A stretch of DNA of 32,727 nucleotides. Origin: Butyricicoccus_A sp964513445. Lineage in GTDB: Bacteria > Bacillota > Clostridia > Oscillospirales > Butyricicoccaceae. Position numbers and translations under genes: made by a program. Of this stretch, positions 1 through 7,112 are shown in pieces. The stretch lies in assembly GCA_964513445.1 (NCBI GenBank), contig CAZEMM010000016.1:1-32727 (forward strand). The letters are read 5' to 3'. Below the pieces are notes generated by a model. The model had not been told where the DNA came from, searched no databases, and was given only the letters and a program-made list of their open reading frames with translations. Within the stretch, counting starts at the first letter, position 1. Every line of letters begins with the position of its first letter.

Positions 1-71
1 TGGCGACCATGTGCATCGGCGGCGGCATGGGCGAAGCGATCATCCTTGAGCGCGACGAGCTGTGCAAGTAA
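1..71 (+). CDS. Acetyl-CoA acetyltransferase (thiolase), C-terminal end only
   Basis: An open frame enters from the left edge (codons from base 3) and stops at TAA 69-71. The 22 visible residues include CIGGGMGEAII. In thiolases the CxGGGxG motif near the C-terminus carries the second catalytic Cys, which activates the nucleophilic acetyl-CoA. The gene lies directly upstream of crt and two hbd genes, the order expected for the route from acetyl-CoA to crotonyl-CoA, which supports the call. Only the end is visible, so length and start cannot be judged. Confidence 0.75.
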   Translation, partial: ATMCIGGGMGEAIILERDELCK

Positions 72-99
72 GACATCATTTGACAATTTAAAACGAGAC

Positions 100-139
100 G
101 GGGAGACGCGTAGCGCCGGGGTGACGCGCAGCGCTCCCC
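100..139. repeat. Intercistronic direct and inverted repeats before crt
   Basis: The thiolase-crt gap holds an imperfect 12-bp direct repeat (GACGCGTAGCGC at 105-116, GACGCGCAGCGC at 123-134) flanked by GGGGAG (100-105) and CTCCCC (134-139), which can pair. No U-tract follows, so it is more likely an mRNA-processing or stabilising stem than a terminator. The crt ribosome binding site AAAGGAG follows it. Confidence 0.35.
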
Positions 140-175
140 TCTCTCCTCACCAATGTAAAAAAGGAGTTTCCTACC

Positions 176-985
176 ATGACAGACGTAAAAGTTGAGAAAA
201 AAGGTAATGTAGCAGTTGTAACCATCGATCATATGCAGGCAATGAACGCGCTGAGCACCGATATGTACGCGCAGCTGGAAGAGGCATTTGACTCCGTCGC
301 AGCGATGGACGACGTATACTGTGTCGTTCTGACCGGTTCCTCCCGCGTCAATAAGAAGGGCAAGACGGTTCAGTCGTTCGTAGCAGGCGCAGACATCTCC
401 CAGATGTCCACAATGACGGTGGCTGAGGGCAAGGCGTTTGGCAACGATTCCAACCGTGTTTGCTGGAAGATCGAGAACTTCAAGCGTCCGGTTATCGCGG
501 CGATCAACGGCTTCTGCCTGGGCGGCGGTTGCGAACTGGCGATGTCCTGTGACATCCGTATCTGCTCGGAGAACGCGTCCTTTGGTCAGCCGGAGGTTGG
601 TCTGGGCATTACCCCGGGCTGCGGCGGCACACAGAGACTGGCTCGTCTGGTCGGTCCTGGCAAGGCAAAGGAAATGCTGTATACCGCACGCGGAAACTAC
701 ACGGCGCAGGACGCGAAGGACATGGGTCTGGTCAACGCGGTTTATCCGATCGAGTCGCTGATGGATGAGGCGATGAAGCTGGCTGAGGAGATTGCAGCAC
801 AGGCTCCGATCGCTGTCGCTCTGGTCAAGGAAGCCGTCAATGTCGGCATGCAGACCGACCTGAACTCCGCACTGAAGCTGGAGGGCAATTGCTTTGGCGA
901 GTGCTTTGCAACCGAGGATCAGAAGTATGCTATGAAGCACTTTGTTGAGAAGAGCAGAGAGCCGAAGGTATTCCAGAACAAGTAA
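176..985 (+). CDS. crt: 3-hydroxybutyryl-CoA dehydratase (crotonase)
   Basis: 269 residues of the enoyl-CoA hydratase/isomerase family. Crt interconverts 3-hydroxybutyryl-CoA and crotonyl-CoA in the cytoplasmic butyrate/butanol pathway. Visible hallmarks are FVAGADIS (oxyanion-hole region, about 68-75), LGGGCELAM with the catalytic-type Glu120, and FGQPEVGLGITPG with the second Glu140. Both catalytic Glu residues are present, favouring a hydratase. About ten extra residues (around 55-66, VNKKGKTVQ) sit just before the AGAD motif and make it slightly longer than the usual ~260. The start ATG has an AAAGGAG about 6 bases upstream. It lies between thiolase and two hbd genes, probably in one operon. 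The last codons are part of a tandem duplication (918-1121). Confidence 0.9.
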   Translation: MTDVKVEKKGNVAVVTIDHMQAMNALSTDMYAQLEEAFDSVAAMDDVYCVVLTGSSRVNKKGKTVQSFVAGADISQMSTMTVAEGKAFGNDSNRVCWKIENFKRPVIAAINGFCLGGGCELAMSCDIRICSENASFGQPEVGLGITPGCGGTQRLARLVGPGKAKEMLYTARGNYTAQDAKDMGLVNAVYPIESLMDEAMKLAEEIAAQAPIAVALVKEAVNVGMQTDLNSALKLEGNCFGECFATEDQKYAMKHFVEKSREPKVFQNK

Positions 986-1121
986 GATTTTCGGCACAAT
1001 ACAACTGAATTGTAGTGATATCAAAAGTATGCCGGGAAGCACTCTGCTGAGAAGAGCAGAGCGCCGAAGGCATTCCAGAACAAGTAAGATTTTTGGCACA
1101 ATACAACTGAATTGTAGTGAT
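918..1121 (+). repeat. Tandem duplication of the crt 3' end (2 x 102 bp)
   Basis: Bases 918-1019 and 1020-1121 are near-identical at an offset of 102 bp. Over 934-1019 versus 1036-1121 I count about five mismatches in 86. The first copy is the real crt tail, stop codon and downstream stem-loop. The second is a decayed copy of the last ~22 codons plus the same stem-loop, after the crt stop. Each copy carries TACAA-CTGAA-TTGTA, a small hairpin without a U-run. The repeat fills the crt-hbd gap and puts two identical stem-loops upstream of the hbd ribosome binding site. Confidence 0.85.
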
Positions 1122-1138
1122 AGAGGAGATTGAGAACA

Positions 1139-2029
1139 ATGAAAGTATCTGTATTTGGCGCAGGAAACATGGGGGCACGTATCGCAGAGGTATTCCTGAA
1201 GGGCGGCCATCAGGTCACCATGATCGATATCAAGGAGCAGTTCTGTGAGGGCGGCAAATCACGTATTGCAGGCGATCTCGCCGGCGCGGTAAAGCGCGGC
1301 AAGATGACGCAGGAGGAAATGGACGCCGCGTTGGCTAACCTGACGCTGTCTGTCGACCGCAAGGATGCAGCCGGCTCCCAGTTTGTCATGGAAGTCATTT
1401 TGGAGCGCATGGATCTGAAGGAAGAGCTGCTGCGTGATCTGGACGGAATTCTGGACGAGGATTGTGTCATCGGTACCAATACCTCCGCTCTGTCCATCAC
1501 AGAAATTGCAAGCGCAGTGCCGAATCGCGCGTCAAAGGTTATCGGTGTCCATTTCTTCAACCCTGCACATATCATGAAGCTGGTTGAGGTTACCCGTTCC
1601 ATGCTCACAGACGACGCTACATTTGAATTTGCCTACAATCTGATGAATGATCTGGGCAAGTCACCGATCGCAGTCAACGAGGGAGCAGGCTTCGTTGTAA
1701 ACCGTATCCTGATCCCGATGATCAACGAGGCGATTGGCATCTATGCAGAAGGCATTGCATCTCCGTCCGACATTGATCTGGCGATGCAGCTGGGCGCAGG
1801 CCTGCGTTCCGGCCCGCTTCATACCGGTGATCTGGTCGGCCATGATGTTAATCTGGCTATCATGGAAACGCTGTACCGTGAGTCGGGCGACTCCAAGTAC
1901 CGTCCGCATCCGCTGCTGAAGAAAATGGTTCGCGCCGGTCTGCTCGGTCAGAAAACCGGCAAGGGCTTCTTCACCTATGACGGCCCGTTTGGCAAGGAGA
2001 TTCCCGGCGGTGACTTGACGATTAAGTAA
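1139..2029 (+). CDS. hbd: 3-hydroxybutyryl-CoA dehydrogenase, copy 1
   Basis: 296 residues. It reduces acetoacetyl-CoA to 3-hydroxybutyryl-CoA (or the reverse) with NAD(P)H. The N-terminal Rossmann motif FGAGNMGARI (6-15) is followed by MID at 28-30, where an acidic residue usually contacts the NAD ribose. The catalytic His138 is in HFFNPAHIMKLVE, and NEGAGFVVNRI marks the join to the C-terminal helical dimerisation domain. I chose ATG 1139 over an in-frame TTG at 1130 because GAGGAG lies about 10 bases upstream of the ATG and this start matches the second paralogue residue for residue (also 296 aa). It follows crt and is followed 34 bp later by the second copy. The segment FVMEVILERMDLKE differs from the usual VxExxxENxxxK and could alter substrate preference. 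Confidence 0.88.
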   Translation: MKVSVFGAGNMGARIAEVFLKGGHQVTMIDIKEQFCEGGKSRIAGDLAGAVKRGKMTQEEMDAALANLTLSVDRKDAAGSQFVMEVILERMDLKEELLRDLDGILDEDCVIGTNTSALSITEIASAVPNRASKVIGVHFFNPAHIMKLVEVTRSMLTDDATFEFAYNLMNDLGKSPIAVNEGAGFVVNRILIPMINEAIGIYAEGIASPSDIDLAMQLGAGLRSGPLHTGDLVGHDVNLAIMETLYRESGDSKYRPHPLLKKMVRAGLLGQKTGKGFFTYDGPFGKEIPGGDLTIK

Positions 2030-2063
2030 AATCGCATCGCAAACAAAAGGAGAATCAAGTTAC

Positions 2064-2954
2064 ATGAAAATCAGTGTTATCGGCGCGGGCGTCATGGGCG
2101 CACGCATAACTGAAGTATTTCTGAAAAGCGGTTATGAGGTTACAATGATCGACTCCAACCGAGACCACAGCGACAGTGCGCTCAACCGTATTGTTGCCGA
2201 TCTGTTCATCGGCATGGAGAAGGGCAAGGTAACTGAGGCGGAAAAGGACGCGGCGCTCGACCATCTCACTGTTTCCAACAAGATCAGCGCAGCTACCGGC
2301 TCTGATTTAGTGTTGGAGTGCATCAACGAGAATCTGGACGTAAAGGTCGCCATGATGAAGCAGCTGGACGGCATTGTTGACGAAAACTGCATCATCGGCA
2401 CGAACACCTCTGCTCTGCCGATATCTGAAATCGCGCGTACAGTCCCGTCTCGTATCGGCAAGATCCTTGGCATTCACTTCTTCAACCCGGCGCACATTAT
2501 GAAGCTGGTTGAAATTACACGCACCATTTCCACACTGGATTCCACGGTAGACGCTGCTGTTGAGCTGATGAAGTCCATCGGCAAGCATCCGATCGTTGTC
2601 AACGAGGGCGCAGGTTTCGTTGTAAACCGCATCCTCATTCCTGAGATCAACGAAGCTGTCAGCTGCTACGCGGACAACATCGCAACACCGTCCGACATCG
2701 ACCGTGCGATGCAGCTGGGTGCCGGCTTGAAAGTCGGCCCGCTGCACACAGCTGATCTGATCGGTCTGGACGACGTTCTGTCCGACCTGACGAATATGTA
2801 CGAGGAAACCGGCGACTCGAAGTATCGCCCCCATCCGCTGCTCCGCAAGATGGTTCGCGCGGGTCTGCTCGGCCAAAAGACCGGCAGAGGCTTCTTTACC
2901 TACAAATATCCGTTTGGTCCGGAGATTCCGGGCGGCGAGCTCCAAATCAAGTAA
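2064..2954 (+). CDS. hbd: 3-hydroxybutyryl-CoA dehydrogenase, copy 2
   Basis: 296 residues, collinear with the gene just upstream and clearly a paralogue (same length, same C-terminus EIPGGxLxIK). Rossmann motif IGAGVMGARI, catalytic His138 in HFFNPAHIMKLVE, and LECINENLDVK, which is closer to the family norm than the equivalent stretch of copy 1. AAAGGAG lies about 10 bases before ATG 2064. It is the last gene of the thiolase-crt-hbd-hbd run and ends at a strong terminator. The two copies may differ in cofactor (NADH or NADPH), chain length or stereochemistry; the sequence alone does not settle which. Confidence 0.88.
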   Translation: MKISVIGAGVMGARITEVFLKSGYEVTMIDSNRDHSDSALNRIVADLFIGMEKGKVTEAEKDAALDHLTVSNKISAATGSDLVLECINENLDVKVAMMKQLDGIVDENCIIGTNTSALPISEIARTVPSRIGKILGIHFFNPAHIMKLVEITRTISTLDSTVDAAVELMKSIGKHPIVVNEGAGFVVNRILIPEINEAVSCYADNIATPSDIDRAMQLGAGLKVGPLHTADLIGLDDVLSDLTNMYEETGDSKYRPHPLLRKMVRAGLLGQKTGRGFFTYKYPFGPEIPGGELQIK

Positions 2955-2965
2955 CGATTTCTGCT

Positions 2966-3000
2966 GCCTCCCCTGCACATGCTGCGGGGGAGGTTTTTTT
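2966..3000 (+). terminator. Rho-independent terminator after the crt-hbd operon
   Basis: CCTCCCC (2967-2973) pairs with GGGGAGG (2987-2993), with an inner GCA/TGC pairing, followed directly by seven T (2994-3000). It begins about a dozen bases after the second hbd stop codon. Confidence 0.9.
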
Positions 3001-3272
3001 GCATAAAATTGTGTTTCACTCCGGTTTTCCTCTCAAAAACGTAACGACAGTCTGTTTCATTCTGTACTTTTTTCAAATTTCCCTTAGTAAAATAAAAGCA
3101 TATTTGCTCTTTTCCATGTCTGATTTATCAATAGATTCACTCGAAAAACGTTTTTTGATTGTTTTGGTGCGGCGGTGGATTCGTCTTTTTATATGAAAAT
3201 AATCCATTTTTCGTGTCGTTTTTTGTAGGATAATTCAAAAATGATTTTTGATGCAAGGTTTCTGCATTTTGA
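3001..3272. other. AT-rich gene-less stretch
   Basis: Between the operon terminator and the convergent spmB gene the sequence is clearly AT-richer than its surroundings. A 65-codon frame here (2999-3196) has no ribosome binding site and no recognisable sequence. I see no promoter that would serve a neighbouring gene and no repeat. Confidence 0.6.
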
Positions 3273-3323
3273 TATTGAAAAAATACAAAATTTACGTCAT
3301 AATATAATTTAATTAGGTAAATT
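3273..3323 (-). terminator. Possible weak terminator after spmB
   Basis: On the minus strand AATTTAC (3323-3317) and GTAAATT (3295-3289) can pair across an AT-rich loop and are followed by a T-rich run (TTTTGTATTTTTTC). The stem is short and has few GC pairs, so this is a guess from position downstream of the spmB stop. Confidence 0.35.
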
Positions 3324-3339
3324 ATACAATATTTTAGTG

Positions 3340-3849
3340 CTATCCAATCCAATGAATACAGGCGGCCGCCAGCACAAAGGCAGTTAAATCGGCTGCAAGC
3401 GCGGCAGGAATCGCATATCTTGTCCGTTTTAGTCCCAGATGGCCGCAATAGATTCCTATCGTGTACAGGCTGGTCTCGGAGGCGCCCAACATGACAGCCG
3501 CTGTTCGTCCGGCGACGCTGTCCACGCCGCAGCTGCGCATGACTTCGCTTCCCAGCGCAAGTCCGCCGCTTCCGCTGAGTGGTTTGAGCAGGACGAGTGC
3601 GGCGCAGTCGTTCGGAATGCCCAATGCGGAGAAAAGCGGCGCAAGCAGTTGCCCCGTCAGGTCAATGAATCCGGAGGCGCGCAGCATGGTCACCGCTGTG
3701 AGCAGCGCGATCATTGTCGGCAGGATGCCAAGCGCGGTCTTAAGTCCCCTGCGTGTTCCTTCGAGGAACGCCGGAAATACCGCAACGCCGTGCAGCAGCG
3801 CATGCAGTGCGACCAATGTGATTAACAGCGGAACAAACAGCGCGCTCAT
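3340..3849 (-). CDS. spmB: Spore maturation protein B
   Basis: 169 residues, a polytopic membrane protein of the nucleoside-recognition (Gate) fold, close to the ~178 aa of Bacillus SpmB. SpmA and SpmB act late in sporulation and are needed for full core dehydration and heat resistance. LKTALGILPTMIALLTAVTMLRASG, split over positions 36-60, and LLKPLSGSGGLALG are typical. I start at ATG 3849-3847: it overlaps the spmA stop as ATGA, and GGGGGA lies about 8 bases upstream. The reading frame is open another 28 codons upstream, but that stretch lies inside spmA. It is translationally coupled to spmA. Confidence 0.87.
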   Translation of the reverse strand: MSALFVPLLITLVALHALLHGVAVFPAFLEGTRRGLKTALGILPTMIALLTAVTMLRASGFIDLTGQLLAPLFSALGIPNDCAALVLLKPLSGSGGLALGSEVMRSCGVDSVAGRTAAVMLGASETSLYTIGIYCGHLGLKRTRYAIPAALAADLTAFVLAAACIHWIG

Positions 3850-4436
3850 TGTGCGCATCCCCCGCGTCCGATGCGTGCCAGCAGCCGTGCGGTGAACAGC
3901 CCCACAGCCACTGAGCCGATCGACGCGATCCAAACGGACGGCATAATGTCAAACGGCTGCGCGGCGCCAAGAGAGGCGCGTATGGCTGCTACCGTTGTCG
4001 GAATGATCTGAATGGATGTCGTGTTGAGTACAACAAACACAAGCACCTCATCCGGCGTTCCTGTCCAGCCATACAGTTGGTACAGGCTATCGGCCGCACG
4101 CAATCCAATCGGGGTGGCGGCATTGCTCAGCCCCATCAGATTTGCCGTTACATTTGCGGCAATCGCTTCCATCGTCTCCTTGTCTTGCGCGGCTTTCCGG
4201 AACACCGGCGCAAGCACAGGATGAAGCAGTGCGGCAATGCGGGCGCATAGGCCGGAACGCTGCATCAGCTCCATGACACCGGACCAAAAACCCATCAATC
4301 CTGCGATCGACAGGCACAACGTGACTGCCTGCTCCGGTCCCGCAGTCACCGCCGCCGTCAGCTGCTCGGTTCTGCCGGTCAGCACGGCTGTGACGCAAGC
4401 CAGTAGCATAAGCGCAACCCAAATATAGTTCATCAT
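3846..4436 (-). CDS. spmA: Spore maturation protein A
   Basis: 196 residues, exactly the size of Bacillus SpmA. It is a membrane protein with the Gate domain (LSIAGLMGFWSGVMELMQ near 42-59) and the conserved ANVTANLMGLSNAATPIGL stretch. The tail NTTSIQIIPTT is also characteristic. Two ATG codons lie in tandem; the first (4436-4434) is taken because GAGG sits about 8 bases upstream. It is the first gene of the spmA-spmB pair and diverges from the abrB-like gene, with 69 bp between the start codons. A sporulation-sigma promoter is expected there but I could not identify one with confidence. Confidence 0.88.
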   Translation of the reverse strand: MMNYIWVALMLLACVTAVLTGRTEQLTAAVTAGPEQAVTLCLSIAGLMGFWSGVMELMQRSGLCARIAALLHPVLAPVFRKAAQDKETMEAIAANVTANLMGLSNAATPIGLRAADSLYQLYGWTGTPDEVLVFVVLNTTSIQIIPTTVAAIRASLGAAQPFDIMPSVWIASIGSVAVGLFTARLLARIGRGGCAQ

Positions 4437-4505
4437 AAATTAAACCTCAAAGCGGACGCAGATTGTGGATCTGTGCAAATTTGATTGTGTAAGGAAGTGA
4501 TTGCT

Positions 4506-4754
4506 ATGAAGTCTACCGGTATCGTACGCAAAGTGGATGAGCTTGGGCGCATTGTCCTCCCTATCGAGCTGCGCAGGACCCTTGATATCGAGGTAAAGGA
4601 TTCGCTGGAAATCTACGTTGAGGGTTCGCGTATTATCCTGCAAAAGCACCAGTCAACCTGCGTTTTCTGTGGCTCTGAGACGGATATTATCAATTTCAAG
4701 GGAAAGCATATCTGCCGCAGCTGTATGACGGAGCTTTCCAAAAACAATTACTGA
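4506..4754 (+). CDS. abrB: AbrB/SpoVT-type transition-state DNA-binding regulator
   Basis: 82 residues. The N-terminal half MKSTGIVRKVDELGRIV is nearly the Bacillus AbrB swapped-hairpin DNA-binding domain, continuing LPIELRRTLDI and LEIYVEGSRIIL. AbrB proteins repress stationary-phase genes during growth. The C-terminus differs from Bacillus AbrB: CVFCG (56-60) and CRSC (74-77) form a likely small zinc-binding knuckle. ATG 4506 is chosen over an in-frame start at 4485 because AAGGAAGTG lies about 8 bases upstream and the family begins at this Met. It is divergent from spmA and convergent with spoIIID, so this looks like a sporulation-control locus. Abh or another paralogue is possible, since clostridia often carry several. 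Confidence 0.85.
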   Translation: MKSTGIVRKVDELGRIVLPIELRRTLDIEVKDSLEIYVEGSRIILQKHQSTCVFCGSETDIINFKGKHICRSCMTELSKNNY

Positions 4755-4774
4755 TTGCATTACATCGAAAGAGG

Positions 4775-4811
4775 ATACGGGAACTGTACGCACACAGTTC
4801 CCGTATTTTTT
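4775..4811 (+). terminator. Terminator after the abrB-like gene
   Basis: ATACGGGAACTG pairs with CAGTTCCCGTAT across a short loop, followed by TTTTT (4806-4811). It lies between convergent genes, but the minus-strand side lacks a clear U-run, so it mainly serves the plus-strand gene. Confidence 0.88.
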
Positions 4812-4827
4812 GCGCTGCGGGCGGGGA

Positions 4828-5076
4828 TCATTCCCCACGATATTTTCGTCTGGTCGCCATGCCGCCGCGGATATGGCGCTCCTGCTTATTTTTCATCAAG
4901 ACCTCATGCGCCTGTGTATATAACGGTAAATTCAGATGAATCAATTTTTTCGTAATATCTTGGTGAACAGTCGATTTGCTGATTCCAAATTTCGCTGCGG
5001 TCTGCCGCACAGTCGCGCCGGTCTCCACCATATACTTCGCCAGTAAAATCGCGCGTTCCTCCGGCTGTCCCTTCAC
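4828..5076 (-). CDS. spoIIID: Sporulation transcription factor SpoIIID
   Basis: 82 residues, a small helix-turn-helix regulator of the mother-cell programme downstream of sigma-E in Bacillus. LAKYMVET, TVRQTAAKFGISKSTVHQD (the HTH, about 23-41) and the basic HIRGGMATRRKY tail match the family closely. The frame is open from a TTG at 5091, but that codon lies inside the Shine-Dalgarno GGAGGGGAG. I place the start at GTG 5076-5074, about 7 bases after it, giving MKGQPEERAILLAKY, which aligns with the Bacillus N-terminus. It is convergent with the abrB-like gene. Confidence 0.9.
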   Translation of the reverse strand: MKGQPEERAILLAKYMVETGATVRQTAAKFGISKSTVHQDITKKLIHLNLPLYTQAHEVLMKNKQERHIRGGMATRRKYRGE

Positions 5077-5165
5077 ATATCTCCCCTCCAAACATGACGT
5101 TGTGTTTCCATGTCTATGCGTGAGATATGTCGTTCAGAACCTCGGAACGCATTTGTGCCTTGGAA

Positions 5166-5212
5166 GCAAAAAAGAACCCGCGCATTTGCGCCCTATGGCA
5201 AATGCGCGGGTT
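5166..5212 (-). terminator. Terminator after the transglutaminase-SLH gene
   Basis: A 15-bp perfect stem (AACCCGCGCATTTGC at 5175-5189 with GCAAATGCGCGGGTT at 5198-5212, 8-base loop). Read on the minus strand it is followed by a run of six T. It lies about 40 bp past the stop of the 5253-7013 gene. Confidence 0.9.
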
Positions 5213-5252
5213 TCCGGCTGTGACGGCCAGAGCCGCCCCAATTTACGATTGT

Positions 5253-7013
5253 TTATGCCGCCGGAAGCAGTTCTTCCTCCGCAGCAATAATATCCGACTG
5301 TGCGGTCTGCTCTGCGTCCTCTGCGGTTTCCGGCTCGGCGGCCTCGTCCGATTCCTCTGCGACTTCTTCGGTTGTCGGCTCTTCGGATTCGTCCGCGTCC
5401 TCCGTGCCGATCTCCTGCGCAGTCTCATCGGTCAACTGCTCGTCCTCTTCGTCGGTCAGCTGCGCATCCGCCTTCTCTTCCTGCGCCGTCGCGGCCGCGA
5501 TATAGTCCGCCATGCGCATCAGGAATGTAACGCCCTCTGCGCGGCTCATATCCTGACGCGGCTTGCAGGTGCCGTCAGTAAAGCCCTTGAGCAGGCCGCA
5601 GCCCTGCGCGATCTTCATCGCATCGACTGCCCACGAATCAACGGTGGACGCGTCGCTGTACGGCAGCTCGGCAGAAAAAACCTGCACGTTCTTCCACTGC
5701 ATATAGCGCGCGAGAATGGTCATGTAATCCTCACGTGTGACGTTCTGATTCGGTGCAAATTTCGTCGACGAAACGCCCATGACAATGCCGTTCTGCTCGG
5801 CCCACGCAACTGCGCCGGTGTACCACGTGCCGTTTTTGACGTCAGTAAACTTGCTGTTGGTGTATGCGTTCTGGTCAATGCCCTCATAGTTTGCCAGCAT
5901 TCTGACAACCATTGCGCGGCTGATCTTGGTGGAGCCGCTGAAGCAATACGGCGATGTGCCGTTGATGATACCGGCCGCGCCTGCGCGAACCGCGTCGTCA
6001 CGATACCACGCGTTTGCGGGAACATCATAGAAATAATCGCCGGAGAACAGCGCGTGTACGGTTGTCGCGCCGGTAACGGTAAACGTATAGCTCGGACTTG
6101 TGCTGAGCAGATTGCCGCTGTTGTCATACCAGCCCTGGAAGCTCGCAGAGCCGGAGGATGCGTTCAGCGTCACATTCGTGCCGACATCATAGGTGCCGCC
6201 GCCGCTCGCACTGCCGGAGGCGGAGCTGGTTACGGTAATCGCAACGAGCTGCTGCCGGTGCGCCGTGACAGACAGGAAACTGTTGTCACGGTTCTTATTG
6301 GCCGTCGCATCCGAGCTCAAATTATAATTCGAATAATAGGTGTCGCCCGGGCGCAGGCCGTAAAATGCCGTATGGCTGACCGTGCCCTTGCCATCGCCGC
6401 AGCGGCGATACTCACGCTGCGGGTCGAAAATATATTCCGTTCCGCCAATCGAGACGACCGACCAGCCGTGATGCCCGCTGCCGCCGGTCGAGCTTGCCCA
6501 GCTCTCAAATTTATACATGCCGGTGCGCGTATACGCCTCCAGACCGATGGCGCGCATCATGACGGTAAACACCGCCGCGTAATCATAGCACACGCCCTTG
6601 CGGTTTGCCATCGTGTAGTACACGCGGTTGATGGTCTCCGTCGGGAATGCCTGCTGCAAGCCCGTCTCATAGTCGTTGTGCGGATACGCGTTCTTGGTCT
6701 GATTGAAGCCGCCATAGCCAGAATTCTGATAGCTGTAGCCCGCCCACGAATAATTGATCTGTGTGACGCACCAGTCATAGCAGGCCTGCACCTTTTCCGC
6801 CGTAGACTTGTTCGCATACGGCGCAAGTACGTTTGAAACCAATTTGTCCAGTGCTTTGTAGCCGGTTCTCTGCGGGTACACAGTCGTCGCATTCAAAATG
6901 CTGTTCATATTGGTAACCGCTTCCGCCTCGGTCTGTACCTGCGGTACCGCGCCAAGGCAGAACACGAACACCAGCACGAGACTGAGCACACGCGTCCATG
7001 TGTGTTTTCTCAT
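5253..7013 (-). CDS. Secreted transglutaminase-like protein with three SLH domains and acidic tail
   Basis: 586 residues. A signal peptide (1-32, hydrophobic VLSLVLVFVFCLGAV) is followed by a transglutaminase-like cysteine-protease fold (about 65-205) with catalytic Cys142 in GVCYDYA, His182 in HHGWSVV and Asp197 in FDPQ, a complete triad. Next is an InlB/Flg_new-like beta module (about 245-320, FQGWYDNSGN), then three SLH repeats (about 325-500; FTDVKNGTWY, TREDYMTIL, SRAEGVTFL) that anchor to secondary wall polymer. The last ~80 residues are a Glu/Asp-rich tail, unusual after SLH domains. The start is ATG 7013 because GGGAGG lies just upstream; the longer open frame lacks a signal peptide at its own N-terminus. 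Likely role: wall-attached peptidase or cross-linking enzyme; the substrate is unknown. Confidence 0.85.
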   Translation of the reverse strand: MRKHTWTRVLSLVLVFVFCLGAVPQVQTEAEAVTNMNSILNATTVYPQRTGYKALDKLVSNVLAPYANKSTAEKVQACYDWCVTQINYSWAGYSYQNSGYGGFNQTKNAYPHNDYETGLQQAFPTETINRVYYTMANRKGVCYDYAAVFTVMMRAIGLEAYTRTGMYKFESWASSTGGSGHHGWSVVSIGGTEYIFDPQREYRRCGDGKGTVSHTAFYGLRPGDTYYSNYNLSSDATANKNRDNSFLSVTAHRQQLVAITVTSSASGSASGGGTYDVGTNVTLNASSGSASFQGWYDNSGNLLSTSPSYTFTVTGATTVHALFSGDYFYDVPANAWYRDDAVRAGAAGIINGTSPYCFSGSTKISRAMVVRMLANYEGIDQNAYTNSKFTDVKNGTWYTGAVAWAEQNGIVMGVSSTKFAPNQNVTREDYMTILARYMQWKNVQVFSAELPYSDASTVDSWAVDAMKIAQGCGLLKGFTDGTCKPRQDMSRAEGVTFLMRMADYIAAATAQEEKADAQLTDEEDEQLTDETAQEIGTEDADESEEPTTEEVAEESDEAAEPETAEDAEQTAQSDIIAAEEELLPAA

Positions 7014-7083
7014 AGAAACCTCCCTGAATGCTTTGCGCATCCTTTTATATTTTTCTCGTATTGATCTACGGGAATACAAAATT

Positions 7084-7112
7084 ATTTTACCACAATTTTC
7101 AAATAATAACAA
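7084..7112 (-). promoter_or_regulatory. Sigma-A-type promoter for the transglutaminase-SLH gene
   Basis: On the minus strand: -35 TTGTTA (7112-7107), 17-bp spacer, -10 TAAAAT (7089-7084) with an extended TGG just before it. It overlaps the last codons of the upstream SLH gene. The 5' UTR would be about 60 nt, so this gene can be transcribed apart from its neighbour. Confidence 0.5.

Noticed and set aside
2999..3196. 65-codon plus-strand frame after the crt-hbd terminator
   Set aside because: Begins within the terminator T-run, no ribosome binding site, AT-rich sequence without a domain.
5127..6836. 569-codon plus-strand open frame opposite the transglutaminase-SLH gene
   Set aside because: It is antisense to a gene with signal peptide and intact catalytic motifs, is rich in Arg/Ala/Cys with no domain, and arises from GC-rich third positions of the real gene.
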